Part shown: in pieces, positions 1-12,045 of the stretch
Layout of the letters: each line of letters starts with the position of its first letter
Position numbering within the stretch: the first letter of the stretch is position 1
Position numbers and translations under genes: made by a program
Assembly (NCBI RefSeq): GCF_032062135.1
Contig: NC_092861.1
Location: 116,755,365 to 116,819,364 of the forward strand
Direction of reading: 5' to 3'
Origin: Pyxicephalus adspersus
Taxonomy: Eukaryota; Chordata; Amphibia; Anura; Pyxicephalidae
DNA: 64,000 bases
The notes under the pieces: model-generated
What the model saw: only the letters and a program-made list of their open reading frames with translations
Told to the model about the DNA's origin: nothing
Databases searched by the model: none

Positions 1-451
1 TAGCTATGAAACTTGAATGTCTGAGAAGGTTCTTAATTATTCAGGCCATTGTATAGCTAGTAATGGTTAGTCCTCTTCAAATGGACTTGCTCTTGAAATG
101 TTGTTGCCTGGTATAGGATGCACATTCCATTTTATTGCTCTCACTTGTATGTGACCACCCCCATTCTAATAAAAATGCTTTGCTATTTTCACAATTTTGG
201 GAGAAAGTAAATGATCCATACTGCTATTCTTCTACTGTTTCTTCACAATGACAGTCTTTTGCGTTTCATAACTTTCCAAGCCACTTCATTGGTTCTACGA
301 ATGTAGAATTGATGAAGTGGCTTGGGTGTTTTTCTGTTTGCCTAGAATTCCACCAAGTTAGTTGTTCTGGTTCAGCTGAAGATAAAGCACAGCAGTCTTA
401 TTGAATGCATTTTATCCATTTATTAATACTCAGATAATATTTTTATTGCAG
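1..451 (+). other. SIPA1L2 intron (3' part)
   Basis: Intronic sequence upstream of the acceptor at 450-451. The only structure I see is a strong hairpin at 276-325, listed separately. Confidence 0.7.
276..325. repeat. 50-nt hairpin (inverted repeat) in SIPA1L2 intron
   Basis: A 14-bp perfect outer stem (276-289 with 312-325) and a 6-bp perfect inner stem (293-298 with 303-308) flank a GAAT loop. The three positions between them would be three G-U wobbles in RNA from the + strand, giving a continuous 23-pair stem. It could be a pre-miRNA-like hairpin or a relic of a tiny palindromic MITE. Confidence 0.8.
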
Positions 452-533
452 GCAGAGCTCGGAGTCCGCGCTCACCGGAAAAGTAAACCAACTTGAAGTG
501 ATTCTGAAAAAGCTACAAACAGACCTTCTTAAA
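452..533 (+). CDS. SIPA1L2: SIPA1L2, penultimate coding exon (partial gene)
   Basis: This 82-nt exon encodes 27 residues of the C-terminal coiled coil of a signal-induced proliferation-associated 1-like protein, a Rap GTPase-activating protein of synapses and cytoskeleton. It is bounded by a TTTATTGCAG acceptor and a GTAAGC donor. One leading base completes a split codon; the open frame then reads QSSESALTGKVNQLEVIL and ends LQTDLLK, matching the family's conserved helix (TGKVNQLEVIL). It joins in frame to the next exon, which starts [12 protein letters not shown]. Known: three vertebrate paralogues share this tail. Inferred: SIPA1L2 is chosen over SIPA1L1 and SIPA1L3 because the neighbour is EGLN1, which lies in the same region of human 1q42. 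The GAP and PDZ domains lie left of the window. Confidence 0.88.
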
Positions 534-1329
534 GTAAGCAAGCAGCCTACATATAAAATATTGTTAAATAATTCAGCCAACCATCAATTATTGACACTTT
601 CTGATGTTGTAGTCTCCTGCCAGTCAGTCTCAATGCTCCCTAATGCTTTTTAGCTGCTAGCTCATTTCTCCTATTTACATTAGACTTTCCACAATTGCAA
701 ACCACTGTCTACATGTCACTGCCAAATAGCAATCACATCAACCATTTAATATTAGAAAAGTTTGGATGGTTTTGCTTAGACGGTGAGATCTCTATTAGCT
801 AACATGTTCATTTAGGGTACAGACATGGCAGGATATCGCCGAGGTCCCAATGGAGTAGAGGTTACATAATGTAACACTGTAGAGGTTACATGATGTTACC
901 TGTGTTATTTGCATACATAATGCTTACTGCACACCATTGTATAAAACACACAATGCCATTTACACTTTCTAATTCAAAGTTAGATTATTAATATATTATA
1001 TTAAAAAAGGAGTAATTCTTCTGGCAAATGCCATCTAAATTATATGCCGTTTTAGATCTGATCAACTGAATCCCCACTTTGACAATAATTGATTTCTGGC
1101 GTAGAAATTAAAGTATAGGGCCATTTGTACATTTTTTTAGCCAAGATTCACTGTTCTAATGTTCTCAGCCAATGTTCTAATTGGATATTACCTGAATCTT
1201 GGTTGAATCAATAATAAATGGATAAACTAAACCCTCTCTCAAGGACAAAAAAAGTATTGATGTTCAATACAATAATACCCTTCAACACTGATGCACTTGA
1301 TACGCTGTGCTTAGCAGGCACCACATACT

Positions 1330-2110
1330 ATACTATATCCACTAACCTCATACTGCATATTTCCCCTATACACTGTGAACCCCATGCTCATACCCAACAC
1401 AGTCCTTTCTTGCAATGCCTGCTATCATACATGCTACACTCCTCTCCTGCACATACCACCAACCTTCACATCCTTCAACTCTCCTCTCCATGCAATCTGC
1501 TGCCATATCCTTTGTATACCTTTGTATACCACATCCTGCTTATACCTCTCCTGAACATAGCAGAGCTTATTATGATGGAGAGGAGAGCTCCTGAGCTCAT
1601 TATCATGCCTAAAGCTACGTACACACTTCCAATTATTATCGTTGGAAAACGAACGACGAACGATCCTGCACGATATTTACGAACTATTTTTTGCCCAATC
1701 GATCGTTCGTCGTTCGATTGGAACGATAAAAATTGGAAGTGTGTACGCACCTTTAGCTCCCCTATCCTGCAGAAACCACCAACCTTCATATCCTCCAACT
1801 CTCCTGCACATGCAGTCTGATGCCATATCCCTTATATATCTCTTCTAAACATACTAACCACCATCATGCCTTAGCTCTCATTTCATGCACTTATTGTCCA
1901 TCATCAAACTTTCCAACGCTCCTCCCCTGCACATACATCCCACTACGGTACTATAAGCTGCTCATACCTCTCTTGAACATAGTAGGGCTCATTATCATGG
2001 AGAGGAGAGCTCCTGAGCTCAATAAATATGCCTTAACTCTCCTGCACATATTGCCAGTCGTCATATCCTCTGCACCCAATGTCATGCCCTCCATACACAT
2101 GTTCAGCTCA
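1330..2110. repeat. Degenerate satellite-like repeat block
   Basis: Phrases such as CTCCTGCACAT, CCACCAACCTTCA, CATACCTCTC(T/C)TGAACATAG and ATGGAGAGGAGAGCTCCTGAG recur with roughly 200-400 bp spacing (for example 1540-1606 and 1960-2020). This gives open frames in several registers without protein character. It is a diverged tandem array interrupted by the palindromic MITE. Confidence 0.65.
1609..1756. mobile_element. Palindromic MITE (CTAAAG..CGTACACAC termini)
   Basis: About 148 bp that fold on themselves: CTAAAGCTACGTACACAC at the left end and the reverse complement of CTAAAGGTGCGTACACAC at the right, with further inner complementarity (ATTATCGTTGG.. / CGACGAACGAT). A related 398-bp element lies at 34609-35006. 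Comparison with the empty satellite unit (ATGCCTTAGCTC) suggests insertion at a TA. Superfamily not resolved. Confidence 0.75.
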
Positions 2111-2235
2111 TGCTATCAATGTAATAATGTAAATTAGAAATAACCCTAAAATTTGGTGAAGCTATAAAACTGTTGCTTGTACTGCTGAAACATAGTTTGT
2201 TTTTACTTCTTACACTTCCCATTGGTTCTTCACAG

Positions 2236-2382
2236 GAAAAAGAACACAAGGCAATGTTACAGGCTGAAGTACATCATTTGCGTCAACATAACATAAGGCT
2301 CCAGGAAGAATCCCAGACGGCTTCAGCCCAGCTTCAAAAATTTACAGAATGGTTCTTCAGCTCGGTGGAGAAGAAAAGCTAA
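2236..2382 (+). CDS. SIPA1L2: SIPA1L2, terminal coding exon and stop
   Basis: This 147-nt exon follows a TTCTTCACAG acceptor and encodes 48 residues plus TAA (2380-2382). It completes the leucine-rich C-terminal coiled coil, with landmarks [28 protein letters not shown] and final EKKS, which are near-invariant among SIPA1-like proteins. The frame starts on a whole codon, consistent with the preceding exon ending on a whole codon. The ORF extends upstream to an ATG at 2173, but that part is intron read-through. The gene faces EGLN1 tail-to-tail, with about 22.9 kb between the two stop codons. A paralogue assignment to SIPA1L1 cannot be excluded from this tail alone. Confidence 0.92.
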   Translation, partial: EKEHKAMLQAEVHHLRQHNIRLQEESQTASAQLQKFTEWFFSSVEKKS

Positions 2383-3276
2383 TTTTATCTAAATAAGTAC
2401 ATTGATGTCCTGGGTATAATATGTAATAATGCGGCAGTATGACGTTTTGGATTGATTTTACCGACACTTTATTAAAAATTAGAAACAATTTTGTAAATAT
2501 ATTAAAGACAGTGAGGTCGTGAACACCTAAAATGAATGTAAAACTTGTTATGTTAGAGATTTTTAAATATAACTTTCTTGTTTTAAGGTGCACTTGAATT
2601 ACGACTTTATGTGCCTCATGCATTGAAGAGGAGGAGAATGGTGACGTTGCAATAGCAACCGGTTGGAGTCACGCTGTTATTTTTCTAGTGTAGTATAGAA
2701 AATGAAATACGACATCTGATTGGTTGTTATGAGCAACATAGGCACTTTCATTCCTTCCTATTCTTAATATTGAGGCCATTTGTGTTTTCTTGTGGAAGAT
2801 GCTAAAAACAGGTTGGATAGATGTATTGTATAATAGAGCTACACTTTCCAATCTCCTATGACATGGTGCTCTAAATATTTCCATGAATCGACATTATGAT
2901 ATTGATATAGCAATAAGCACATCTCACACAATTGTTTCGAAGGGGTGAATCACAAGTTATTTATTTGTTCGGTGAATAGTGTTTGATTTGTTAACTATTT
3001 ATAAATGTATTTATTTCATTAGAATGCCGTTTACACCAGAAATAAGAACTTTCTGTAACTACTGATAATGAAAAGAAAGCAGTTTGGCAATTTTTTAACT
3101 TTTTTTTTTTTTTTTACAATTTGGGCGAATGTTTACTGTATATTAATAATTTGAACTGTTACACAATCTATAACATATTTCACATTTAACTCTTCTGTAA
3201 AGTTACTTTTGTCTTTGTTTTATCAATACCTAAATGTCAAATTGACTGAGACACTGTTTTTCTGCTTTAGCAGAGC
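2383..3276 (+). other. Probable SIPA1L2 3' UTR region
   Basis: No coding signal is seen. This AT-rich stretch directly follows the SIPA1L2 stop codon and is expected to hold the 3' UTR. I cannot place the cleavage site: AATAAA-type hexamers occur downstream near 3306 and at 4113-4118, but both are inside the TTAA-flanked element that follows. Confidence 0.4.
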
Positions 3277-3280
3277 TTAA

Positions 3281-4162
3281 AGAGAACCTGTTTTTTTTTA
3301 GTTTTAAATAAAAGAATATGCTTATTAAGAAAAACATTATGCTAATAACAATGTGAGGGAAGGGATGGCATTTGTTCACAATGGTCATAAGGGACTGTGC
3401 TAAAATCACCAGGAAAAATGCCCCAAAAATGAATTTCAGTGACATTTTACATCTCGTAACTTGGTACGACTTTTAGGAATGACTCACTGTTTCACAATAG
3501 ATTTTGTGTTTTATGATTTTCTAGACCCTTTTAAATCATAGCCGTGCAGCTTTTTTATCTTTAATTAACTCTTCATTAAAGTTTTATCCTTTGTCAATGT
3601 GTCTGGGCAACTTCTTGGGGAAGTGGAAAGGGACTTAGGGTGGATGCGTTGTTATATGCCCTCTGGTGCATGGCCATGGGGACCACTACAATGGAGGGTG
3701 GGGGGGATGTAATGTGCTGGGGCCCATCAGAGTTTGCCCCTTGGAAGTGACCATCAATTTTTTAGATATCCCATTTACAGCAACTTGTTTGGGTATTTTT
3801 GCGAAAGGAAAGTAATAATTAGATTTTAGTGATTTAGTGATGCTCACATGTTTCAGCATATCTTTATCCTATGTGACGAAAGTGCTTGTGCAATAAGGGC
3901 AAGGTTCCCGTAAACTTCTGACTTAAAATGTAACTTGGGCATTCATCCAAGAACACACCTAACATTGAGGGTGGAGGCACGCTTGGTAATAAAGATTCAT
4001 CCCACTGTAGATTATTAGGAAAAATGGTTCTGCACAGCTTGCAGAGGAGAACAGTTTCAGAATATCTAAGAAAGTTGAGGCATCATCATTATTCATTGTA
4101 GCAAAACAATTGAATAAAAAGCAATATATTTGTATGCATTACTTATTAGTGACTGGTTCTCT
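3281..4162. mobile_element. TTAA-flanked non-autonomous DNA transposon, 882 bp
   Basis: The ends AGAGAACCTG and (reverse) AGAGAACCAG are inverted and each is directly flanked by TTAA (3277-3280 and 4163-4166), the target site of piggyBac-type transposons. The interior has no transposase ORF. A fragment with the same end, AGAGAACCTGTCACC, lies at about 41698. The element lies just beyond the SIPA1L2 stop and could supply or interrupt its 3' UTR. Confidence 0.65.
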
Positions 4163-4166
4163 TTAA

Positions 4167-7100
4167 AAAAAATCAAAACCGTGCTAAGACGCTGCTAGTA
4201 CAAGATTAAGTTGTACCTTTCTTTTGTATTTTGAATGATTCATTTTTAGGTGAGCACATATTATACTTGTTTGCTGTGTAAAATATAACTGTACTTTTAT
4301 GAAGGAGATGATTGGTTTTATTATTTGTATATAATGCAGTAAAATTACGAATAACTCTCATTCAAGGACAGTATTAAAAAACATCATGGCTAATGCTGAT
4401 AAAACAACTTTACTAGTGCAATAGAAAAAAAAATACATTATTGTAATATTTCTGTTATCAAACCGCTAATTACATACGTGTTCTGCAAAATTTGGAAAGA
4501 ATAACATTGGCTGTTCATTGCTTTAACAGGATTTTCTAAGGAATGATTAATAATTACAGTAACACTTAGCTCTATATGTATGTGTTCTCCTAGTCAGTCA
4601 ACCCATGATGTGACCTTCCTCTTTGTGGATGTACAAGTCAAAAAGTTTTGTTTGATGTAATGTAGTTTTCTAGGAACCCTTTTTAGTAAAAATCATACAT
4701 TACAAATGTAAAATTTTTACATTATGAGATGCTATTTTGATGGGGTAAAGAATTTTTTAATGTTGGGTATTTAAAGTGAGCCTGCCATCTGCACACAAAC
4801 AAGGCACACAATTTAGCACATTTTTAGTTACGGTATTACCACAATAACACAACACAGTATATAACTTTGAGCAATGTCATTAAAGCTGAACTCTGGACAG
4901 AAATAGAAGTTATCTTTCATGAATATCATGTCCTGCATTACATTTACCTTTGTTCTGTTATGCAAGACCGGTTTAGGATCAATGGGCCCTTTGTGGTTTT
5001 ATGTTTACAATCAGCATTGTGATGGTGCCAACCCTCCGGTCTTGTCGGAAGACATGGGCATGTAAGACTTCTTTTTTGTCCTGTCCACCATTCCAGGCTA
5101 AATGATGTTGAATTAGTTTGTATATAATGCTGAAAACTAAGTATTATAATTCCCATTGCACAATGAAAATTTAAGTTTGAAAAAGTGGCACTGAAAAAAA
5201 AGAAAAAGACTCAGTTTTAGTGACTTTGTTACTGTGGTTATGATATCAGAGCCAGAGGCGGACATAGGAAGGTGCAAACCCCAGTGAGCCAACAGGGCCT
5301 CAAAGTCAGTTCTGCACAGGATTCGCACTGTTGGTTATGTCCTCCACTGGTCAGCATCATTTAAAAACTGGTTTAATAGTGTTTAGAGATGTGTTAACAT
5401 TATGCAAAGTATGCTTTAAACCAGAGTTCAGCTTTACGATGCTTTTTTTTTTTTTTTTTTTTTAAAGGTCATGATTATGCACAATGATGGCCAACCCAAT
5501 CCCTATAAAGCCTTGTTAGGTTTTATATTATTCTTCCTTAACAATACTGGACAGCATTATGAACTGGTAGATCAGTGGTGATAGTGACAGTGTTACTATC
5601 TTGTTATACATCATGCAGCAACAGTAATGATAAAAGTAGAGAGTATGAGACTTAGATTACAGGTACTTTGTGGTCAATATCCAAATTACACGCTACTGAA
5701 TCTACAAATGTGTAGCACAAACAAAGAATAGATTGAGAAGCACAATAGCAAGCCAAATATAGGAGTCAATAGCTGCAATATGAATTTATTCATATAAAAA
5801 GTTGCCTATTTAGAAAATAGTGTAATTTAACAAGGTCCACATTAGGAGTGCATGTGCAGAAAGTGGGAAAATCTTTGTCTGAGAGAAGCTAGAGGAAAAA
5901 AAATAAAGGATAACTGATCACAATATATCATTTAATATATTACAGCTACAGTTTCCTGCTAACAACATTTAGAGCAATTGTGGACAAAATCTACTACTAG
6001 AAATGCAATGTCCTTGTCACTTTTGTAACCTTAAATGAAATCCTAATACATCAGACTGTTTCTTCTTGGGTTTTAGATACACTTTAAGGCTCCTGGCAAG
6101 AAAAGATTGGTCTGCTATCAGCCGACAATGAATAACACTTATCAGAGAATTGGCAGGTGAGAATAGGACATGTTTAGGGTATGAGCTTAGTTTATTGGGG
6201 TGCAAAGTGTGCTGAAAATTTAATATAAACACTACTGTTTGCTCAGTTGTTAGCTTTTTTGAAAACAAAGGACAACTTTTCAAGTCTATTCTATAGGTCT
6301 ATTAAAAGACAACAAAATGGCAGCAAACAATAGTCATGAACAATCCCCTGTGTATGAGTTAACTGATTTAAAGAATGGGAATGGGTTGTGCCTCTTGGGT
6401 GGCCAACCAAGGATTTCTCCTAATGACATTAAGTTTTTACAGGTAATCTTTCATTTTGTTGTGCAATTGTCACTATTGTTTATTGCCAGCAAAAGCAAAA
6501 AATTACCTAGAAAAATTCCACAGGATTCACTTTGCAGATTCAGGCAGAATTTAAAGCAATGCACATGGAAAGCTTATTAGTTTGTGCATTTGGTCACTAA
6601 CCTAGTTTAAAGTGCGAATGAGATCACTCTGTTTATTATAATACTAGAAAAAGTGTACCAGTTATAGCTGTGTATTTGAAATGTCCCACCAGTACATGTT
6701 ACAATATGTGATATACACACACTGAGCTGTATCGGACATATTCAAGACCGCCACACTCCATACACTGTGTTGTATATGACACACTCCGGAATGACACATG
6801 GAGCCTGATTTAATAAAGCTCTCCAAGGTTATTCCACCTCTGGGACTTCCATCTTATTCAATGAACACTTTTTTTAACATACAGTAACATAATAGAAATA
6901 TTCGTAATTTGTGAAGATTGGTTTGCTCTACTACTTTGAATTCCGATCTCATAGATTACTTTTAATTAGCAGCAGACACAGAACTCATGATAGGTCATCA
7001 CAGGGCCACCATGGGAGACAAGGGGTACTTCTGTACTGGGCCCTGATCAAAGAAGTTTTGCAATGCTGGAACTTTTAGAGCTTGGGGGGGGGGGGGGCAG

Positions 7101-8275
7101 GAGGTTCCCAATGATGGCCCTGGCTCATTAGCAGCATAACTGCTGTCTTGGTGTAGGTATAATCTGGAACAGTGATTTGCAATTTGCACACTAGTGCCGT
7201 GAGAGATCTTCAGGTGTACCGTGGGAAATTATCCAATTTCAGTTAACTGGCCTGAAAATTATTATTTACTGCAAAAAAAATTGTCTTCATTTGTCTATAC
7301 CAGTGATGTATAGTGATAGGCAGAACAAAGAAATACTCTTCCACTAGATGGCAGCAGGTAGCTATATACCCTGTCTATGTGACATTGTTGTTTAGTGGTG
7401 TTCTGTGGGATTTTTCCAATGTAAAATATTTGCCATGACTTAAGAACAGTTGGGAAACACTGTTCTGGAACAACTCAGTTATGTTACTGTGATTGGTATA
7501 AAAAAAATTGGTAACCAAAGAAACTATGAAGTTTTCCTGCATCCACAATTCTGTGAGAAGATGTTACATTAACAAGTAAATACCCAGATAGTAATAAATA
7601 CCACACAGGGCCATTCTATTCAAAAGAAAACCTAATTGGCAATGTATAATGTATGTAACATATTGTGCACAATGACCAGACTGGTAATAATGTGACTTTG
7701 CCAATGTTATTAATAGAACAGGAACGATACAATGGTAGGTGCCAATTTTTAAGATGAAAACCGGTGGCAAAATTATTATATGTATGAATTAGAGCCACAA
7801 AATCCATTTTTGCCTCAAACTTTGCTGAGCCAATGTGGTAGTCATTTCTACTGTGTATTTCAGTATTTTGTTTTTGCAACTAAATTTTAATGCAATATAA
7901 TATGCACCAACTGCAACATCAGCATTATTGTCTATGAAATGTTTGCAATAATTACAAATTTCAATATATAAAATGCTATAGAACAGGAACTGTTGTACTA
8001 GAGTTTATTTTAATGTTAAAATGTTAAAATAAAAATAATTAATTTCATTATTGCCTTTTAATGTTTTGTTATTTTGAAAAAAATAGTTTCCCATCCATTG
8101 GCATTACCCTATACCTTTCTTACCCTCACAGGCATGTCGGAACTTTTTTTTCTTTTTTTTTCATTCCTGTAAAAACACTTTTAATGCTCTCTGTGTGACC
8201 TCCTCATCCAGCTTCTTACAGGGCAACTGCTAGGAGCTCAGCTCCTATTCATTTAGCTATATCCCTACATACAAT
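4167..8275. other. Intergenic sequence, no gene recognised
   Basis: AT-rich non-coding DNA. I see poly-T at 5444-5463, a G14-type run near 7083-7097, a CTCF-like core at 7341-7356, and a fragment of the GCCTGATTTA palindromic MITE family at about 6802-6850. ORFs here are short and have no family features. Confidence 0.6.
7341..7356 (+). promoter_or_regulatory. CTCF-like motif
   Basis: CCACTAGATGGCAGCA fits the CTCF core CCASYAGRKGGCR at every position. This is a sequence match only; occupancy is unknown. Confidence 0.5.
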
Positions 8276-8312
8276 GGGCCTGATTTATTAAAACTTTCCA
8301 TGACATACACAA
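8276..8312. repeat. Fragment of GGCCTGATTTATTAAA MITE family
   Basis: GGGCCTGATTTATTAAAAC matches the terminus of the palindromic MITE family seen complete at 9930-10136; the rest is lost. Confidence 0.5.
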
Positions 8313-8973
8313 AGTCAATATTGGAACCTGTGGAATCTAGATCTAGTGAATGTGGAAATCCAAGCCAAGTGGTGCCAGAAAACTGTGCAAACAAGATATA
8401 TCCACAGCAAGCAGCAATGCCTGCCATCTAGTCAAACATCCAAGAAGAGTATTGCAGTTTCAATGTACTTATCTATATAATCACATTTATCTGCCTATAG
8501 CACTCCAGTTCTACAGAACAACGAATACAAGGTTAGGTTTATCAAGGACATGGACTGGCTGACCAAACAGAAAAGACACACATAGATCCAAAAACAAAGA
8601 TTCAGTAAACAATGGGTTGAGAAAATTAGAACAAAATTTTAACAAAAAGGTGCCCAGGCTGAACTTGATAATCAGGCAGAAAGCTAATTACCATTTAGAA
8701 TGAAATCACAGAGAATAGGGAAGCTAAATGCAGAAGAAGCACATTGGGGCCAAACCCTGAGGTGCACAGGTATGAATAGAAATGGAGTGCAAACAGTATA
8801 ACTTTAAGAATCTCCCTAAGCTGATTGTGACTGTTTGTCATGCATGGTACAGCTCCAAGTAGATCACAGAAGCCTTATAAGAGAAGTAGTGCATACAGAT
8901 AAGTTCTTGTTCTCAGCTACTGAAGTTGTAAGCACATAAGGATGTGAAAAACGATTACCTGTATTTGTGTGTG

Positions 8974-9006
<33 letters not shown>

Positions 9007-9929
9007 CATGAAGGGTGCATTCACACTATTGCCTTGTGATACCATGCAGTAAAATGTACCATCTATGCATTGTGGTGCACTGTGTTAAGTTACTAGTGTA
9101 CATTTGTTTTTCCATGTGCACTAGTAGCTCTCGGATTTTGTTTACATTAAAACTGCTTTTGTCCCTATACAAGTTAATGGGAATGCAAAAGCAACTTAAA
9201 GAAGCTCTTTTCTGCTTACAAAAAGGACAGATCCAAGTCAACGGATTAACTGTAAACCAAATGCACAAGTGAAGGCACCAATGGAATCATGGATGGGATT
9301 CAGAAGCCCCATAAAATAATCTTTAATGAAAGTTAAATATATTTGTACAATGTTATTATTTTTTAGTGGATCTTTTTTTTAATTTTTGATCAGTTTTTCT
9401 CAATTTTCAATTCTTTTACATTTCCTCATTTTGATATAAAAAATGCAGTTGTGTTTAGATTCCTTTCATTGTATCAAGGCATAGTAAATACCAAACAAAG
9501 GGTATTTGCCAACTGTCCTTGGATTATCAAAACACTAAAGTTCATGGTTTAATACACAGCTTATTTCATTTTTTTCTTTTACGTTTTACATATATATGTA
9601 TATCTAACATCTAATGATAAGCAACAGAGCTATAATTTAGGTATTTAATGTGTTATGAAACCAAAATAAAATTGAAATCCGTAATTGTGAATTAATTTAA
9701 ATCCACATTGTGATAAATGCAAATTTAAAACATGACCCCTGCCAAAATGTTTTGTTTTGGGTAACGTTGGAGGGGTTTTAATATATTCGGACAGACATTT
9801 ATTCCCCTCACCCCCTAATGTAAAGAAAAACAAAAAACAAAATTGTCTGGATGTACTTCATGTAAGAATTAACACTTATCCTACTTTTAACACCTAAAGT
9901 TAACTTTTTTTTCAGAACTGGTACAAAAT
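8313..9929. other. Intergenic sequence with (TA)n tract
   Basis: No gene is recognised. A TA dinucleotide microsatellite lies at about 8979-9007. The segment 9008-9290 shares a CATTCACA..GTGATACCA..TGCATTGTGGT pattern with the right edge of the window (63832-64000), so it is a dispersed repeat. Confidence 0.6.
8979..9007. repeat. (TA)n microsatellite
   Basis: An almost pure TA dinucleotide run. Confidence 0.9.
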
Positions 9930-10136
9930 TGGCCTGATTTATTAAAGCTCTCCAAGGCTGACGAGGATACACTTTCATCAGTAAAGATGGAATGAATCTG
10001 GTCCAGAATTCAAAACAGTTGCTAGCAAATAGCAAGTGACTTTTTGGAAATCCGCTCCAGGTTTACTGGATCATCCAGTGTAACTGATGAAACTGTAACC
10101 TTTCCAGCCTTGTGGAGCTTTAATACATCAGACCCA
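9930..10136. mobile_element. Palindromic MITE, GGCCTGATTTATTAAAGC family, copy A
   Basis: About 207 bp beginning GGCCTGATTTATTAAAGCTC and ending in its reverse complement (GGAGCTTTAATACATCAGACC). Between them are mirrored arms with a GATACACTTTCATCAG motif and TTTGGTCC/GGACCAGA-type centres. Other near-complete copies: 11822-12045, 18946-19100, 55566-55746 and 58270-58489. Confidence 0.8.
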
Positions 10137-11821
10137 ATGAGTATGTGTGTACTATTTTATAGTCTTTGCTGTATTCTGATGTTGTATGCATTCAGGGGTT
10201 AGTGAGGCCATGGATATATATAATGACATTGGCAAACCATTGATTTGGACATGGATAAGCGGCTCAGTACTGGGAAAGAACAATGGAGGCAAATGAAAGG
10301 AACAACACAAGGGGTGCAATGGAGGCAGAAGAAAGGGAAATGGTGGACACTACTCTCCTCTATATGGTTTCATAGATTATCAGAGGTTCGTCAGATTGTT
10401 GGAGGATAGCTCCTAACACACCAATCAACCATCACTGGGAGCAGAAAGTAGTCCAGGGAGAAATGCCTCCTAACTCACTTCTTCACAGTGTACCTCCTTC
10501 TTCTAAATTAGTGCAGGGATAAAGTATTTTGTCATATTTTTTTTTTTTTGTGTTTTGTGTGATCTGTTGGAAGCTGTGGGTTGCAGTCAGTCTTACTATA
10601 TCTCTATAGGAGGGATCTTTAAACATTGATTGTTCTTTCTCTGACAATTGCTGTAGATCAGGGGTGCCCACGCTTTTTTGGCTTGCAAGCTACTTTTAAA
10701 ATGACCAAGTCAATATGATCTACCAACAATAAAAACACTAAACATATATTTATTTATATATATCCCGAGTATGACACAGAAGTGACTGAAGCTAATGAAA
10801 CGTTGAATAGCAGAGCGTTGCACAGACACTGCACTACAATACTTTAGTGACAGGAAAGCTACAGTTCATCTTGGAGAATGACGTGTTGTACAAGAAAATG
10901 AACTGCTAATCTGTAGGTATCTCGGTAATTGAACTCTGACACCAAACCTGAACTGACCTAGTTCCCAGCACTGCTCACCTCAGACTGCCCTCCCACCCTC
11001 TCTGCCTCCCTCCCCACTCCCCACTGTTACACGCGCCTTCTCACACACTGAAAGACATCCCCAGCATCCCTATAGACGTACAGCAGGCAGAGGTAAGGCA
11101 GGGCTCTGCTATCTTCCGGGGGGATTTATAAGATATAGTGTTATGTATGTTTCATGACCATTAAGAAGTCCTTTCATATGTGGATATAAATCTCTTTTCC
11201 TCAAGATACAGGGTCTCTTGTCCTTTGCAATGACCTTAAAGTGAAAACGTTTGCACTAAGTATACCCGGACCATTTATATATTTGTTTAGGGTGATCACA
11301 TTGTCTGTTTAACACCTCTTCCTAAATGAAAATATATTCAGTTAGTCTAATCTCTCCTCATGGCTGAGCTCTTCCATTTCTGTTTTTAGTTTATTTGCCT
11401 TTCTCTGGTCTCTCTTTGGTTCCACAATATCCTTTTTGTGAACCTGTGCCCAAAACTGGACTGTATATTTTAATTTTTTGGCATGCATATCCAATAGGAG
11501 TAAGAGATTCAGAAGAATAAACTCTATCCTGGTGTTTGAGACCACGCATACTTTGGGATATCTTGATACACACCTCAAGTATCATGGCACCCATCACTTT
11601 AATATTCAAGAAGAACCACACCTGAGACTAAATGTGCCTGGGATTATATTGGAAAATTGTAAAATTGGTCAATATTCAACCGAATGCCTGCTTTTGTGGG
11701 ATCTGGGACTAAAGGGTTACACTAAATTAAATTTTAAGATAAAAAATATCTAAGTTAGGTAAGGTGAAGGGTGAGGTATCCATTGTTTTATTTTTCTTCG
11801 TTCTATGTCGAACCATCACAT
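10137..11821. other. Intergenic sequence, no gene recognised
   Basis: AT-rich. At about 10661 a CAGGGGTGCCCACGC terminus of hAT type is present without a clear right end. ORFs on both strands at 11342-11753 overlap one another and show no domain. Confidence 0.55.
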
Positions 11822-12045
11822 GGGGCCTGATTTATTAAAGCTCCCCTAGACAGGAGAAGGTAGACTATCATAGGAGAACCTGGCTGATCCAGCAAATCCT
11901 TAAAGGATTTGGTCCAGGGTTGGAAATGTTTGCCAAATAATCGCAAATGATTTTAAAAAAATCCATTCTTGTTTTGTTAGATCACCCAGGTTCTCCCATA
12001 ATAAAATATCTTTTCCAGCCTTGAGGAGCTTTAATAAATCAGACG
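11822..12045. mobile_element. Palindromic MITE, GGCCTGATTTATTAAAGC family, copy B
   Basis: About 224 bp with ends GGGGCCTGATTTATTAAAGC and GCTTTAATAAATCAGAC, and the same mirrored internal arms as copy A. Confidence 0.8.

Larger units (their letters stand above)
534..2235 (+). other. SIPA1L2 last intron
   Basis: Intron between a GTAAGC donor and a CACAG acceptor. It includes a short tandem duplication near 853-900 (GTAGAGGTTACAT repeated), a degenerate C/T-rich satellite at about 1330-2110 and a palindromic MITE at 1609-1756. No further exon is recognised in it. Confidence 0.7.

Noticed and set aside
1218..1820. 200-residue + strand frame in SIPA1L2 intron
   Set aside because: Composition is that of the C/T-rich satellite, it is repeated in diverged form just downstream, and it runs through a MITE.
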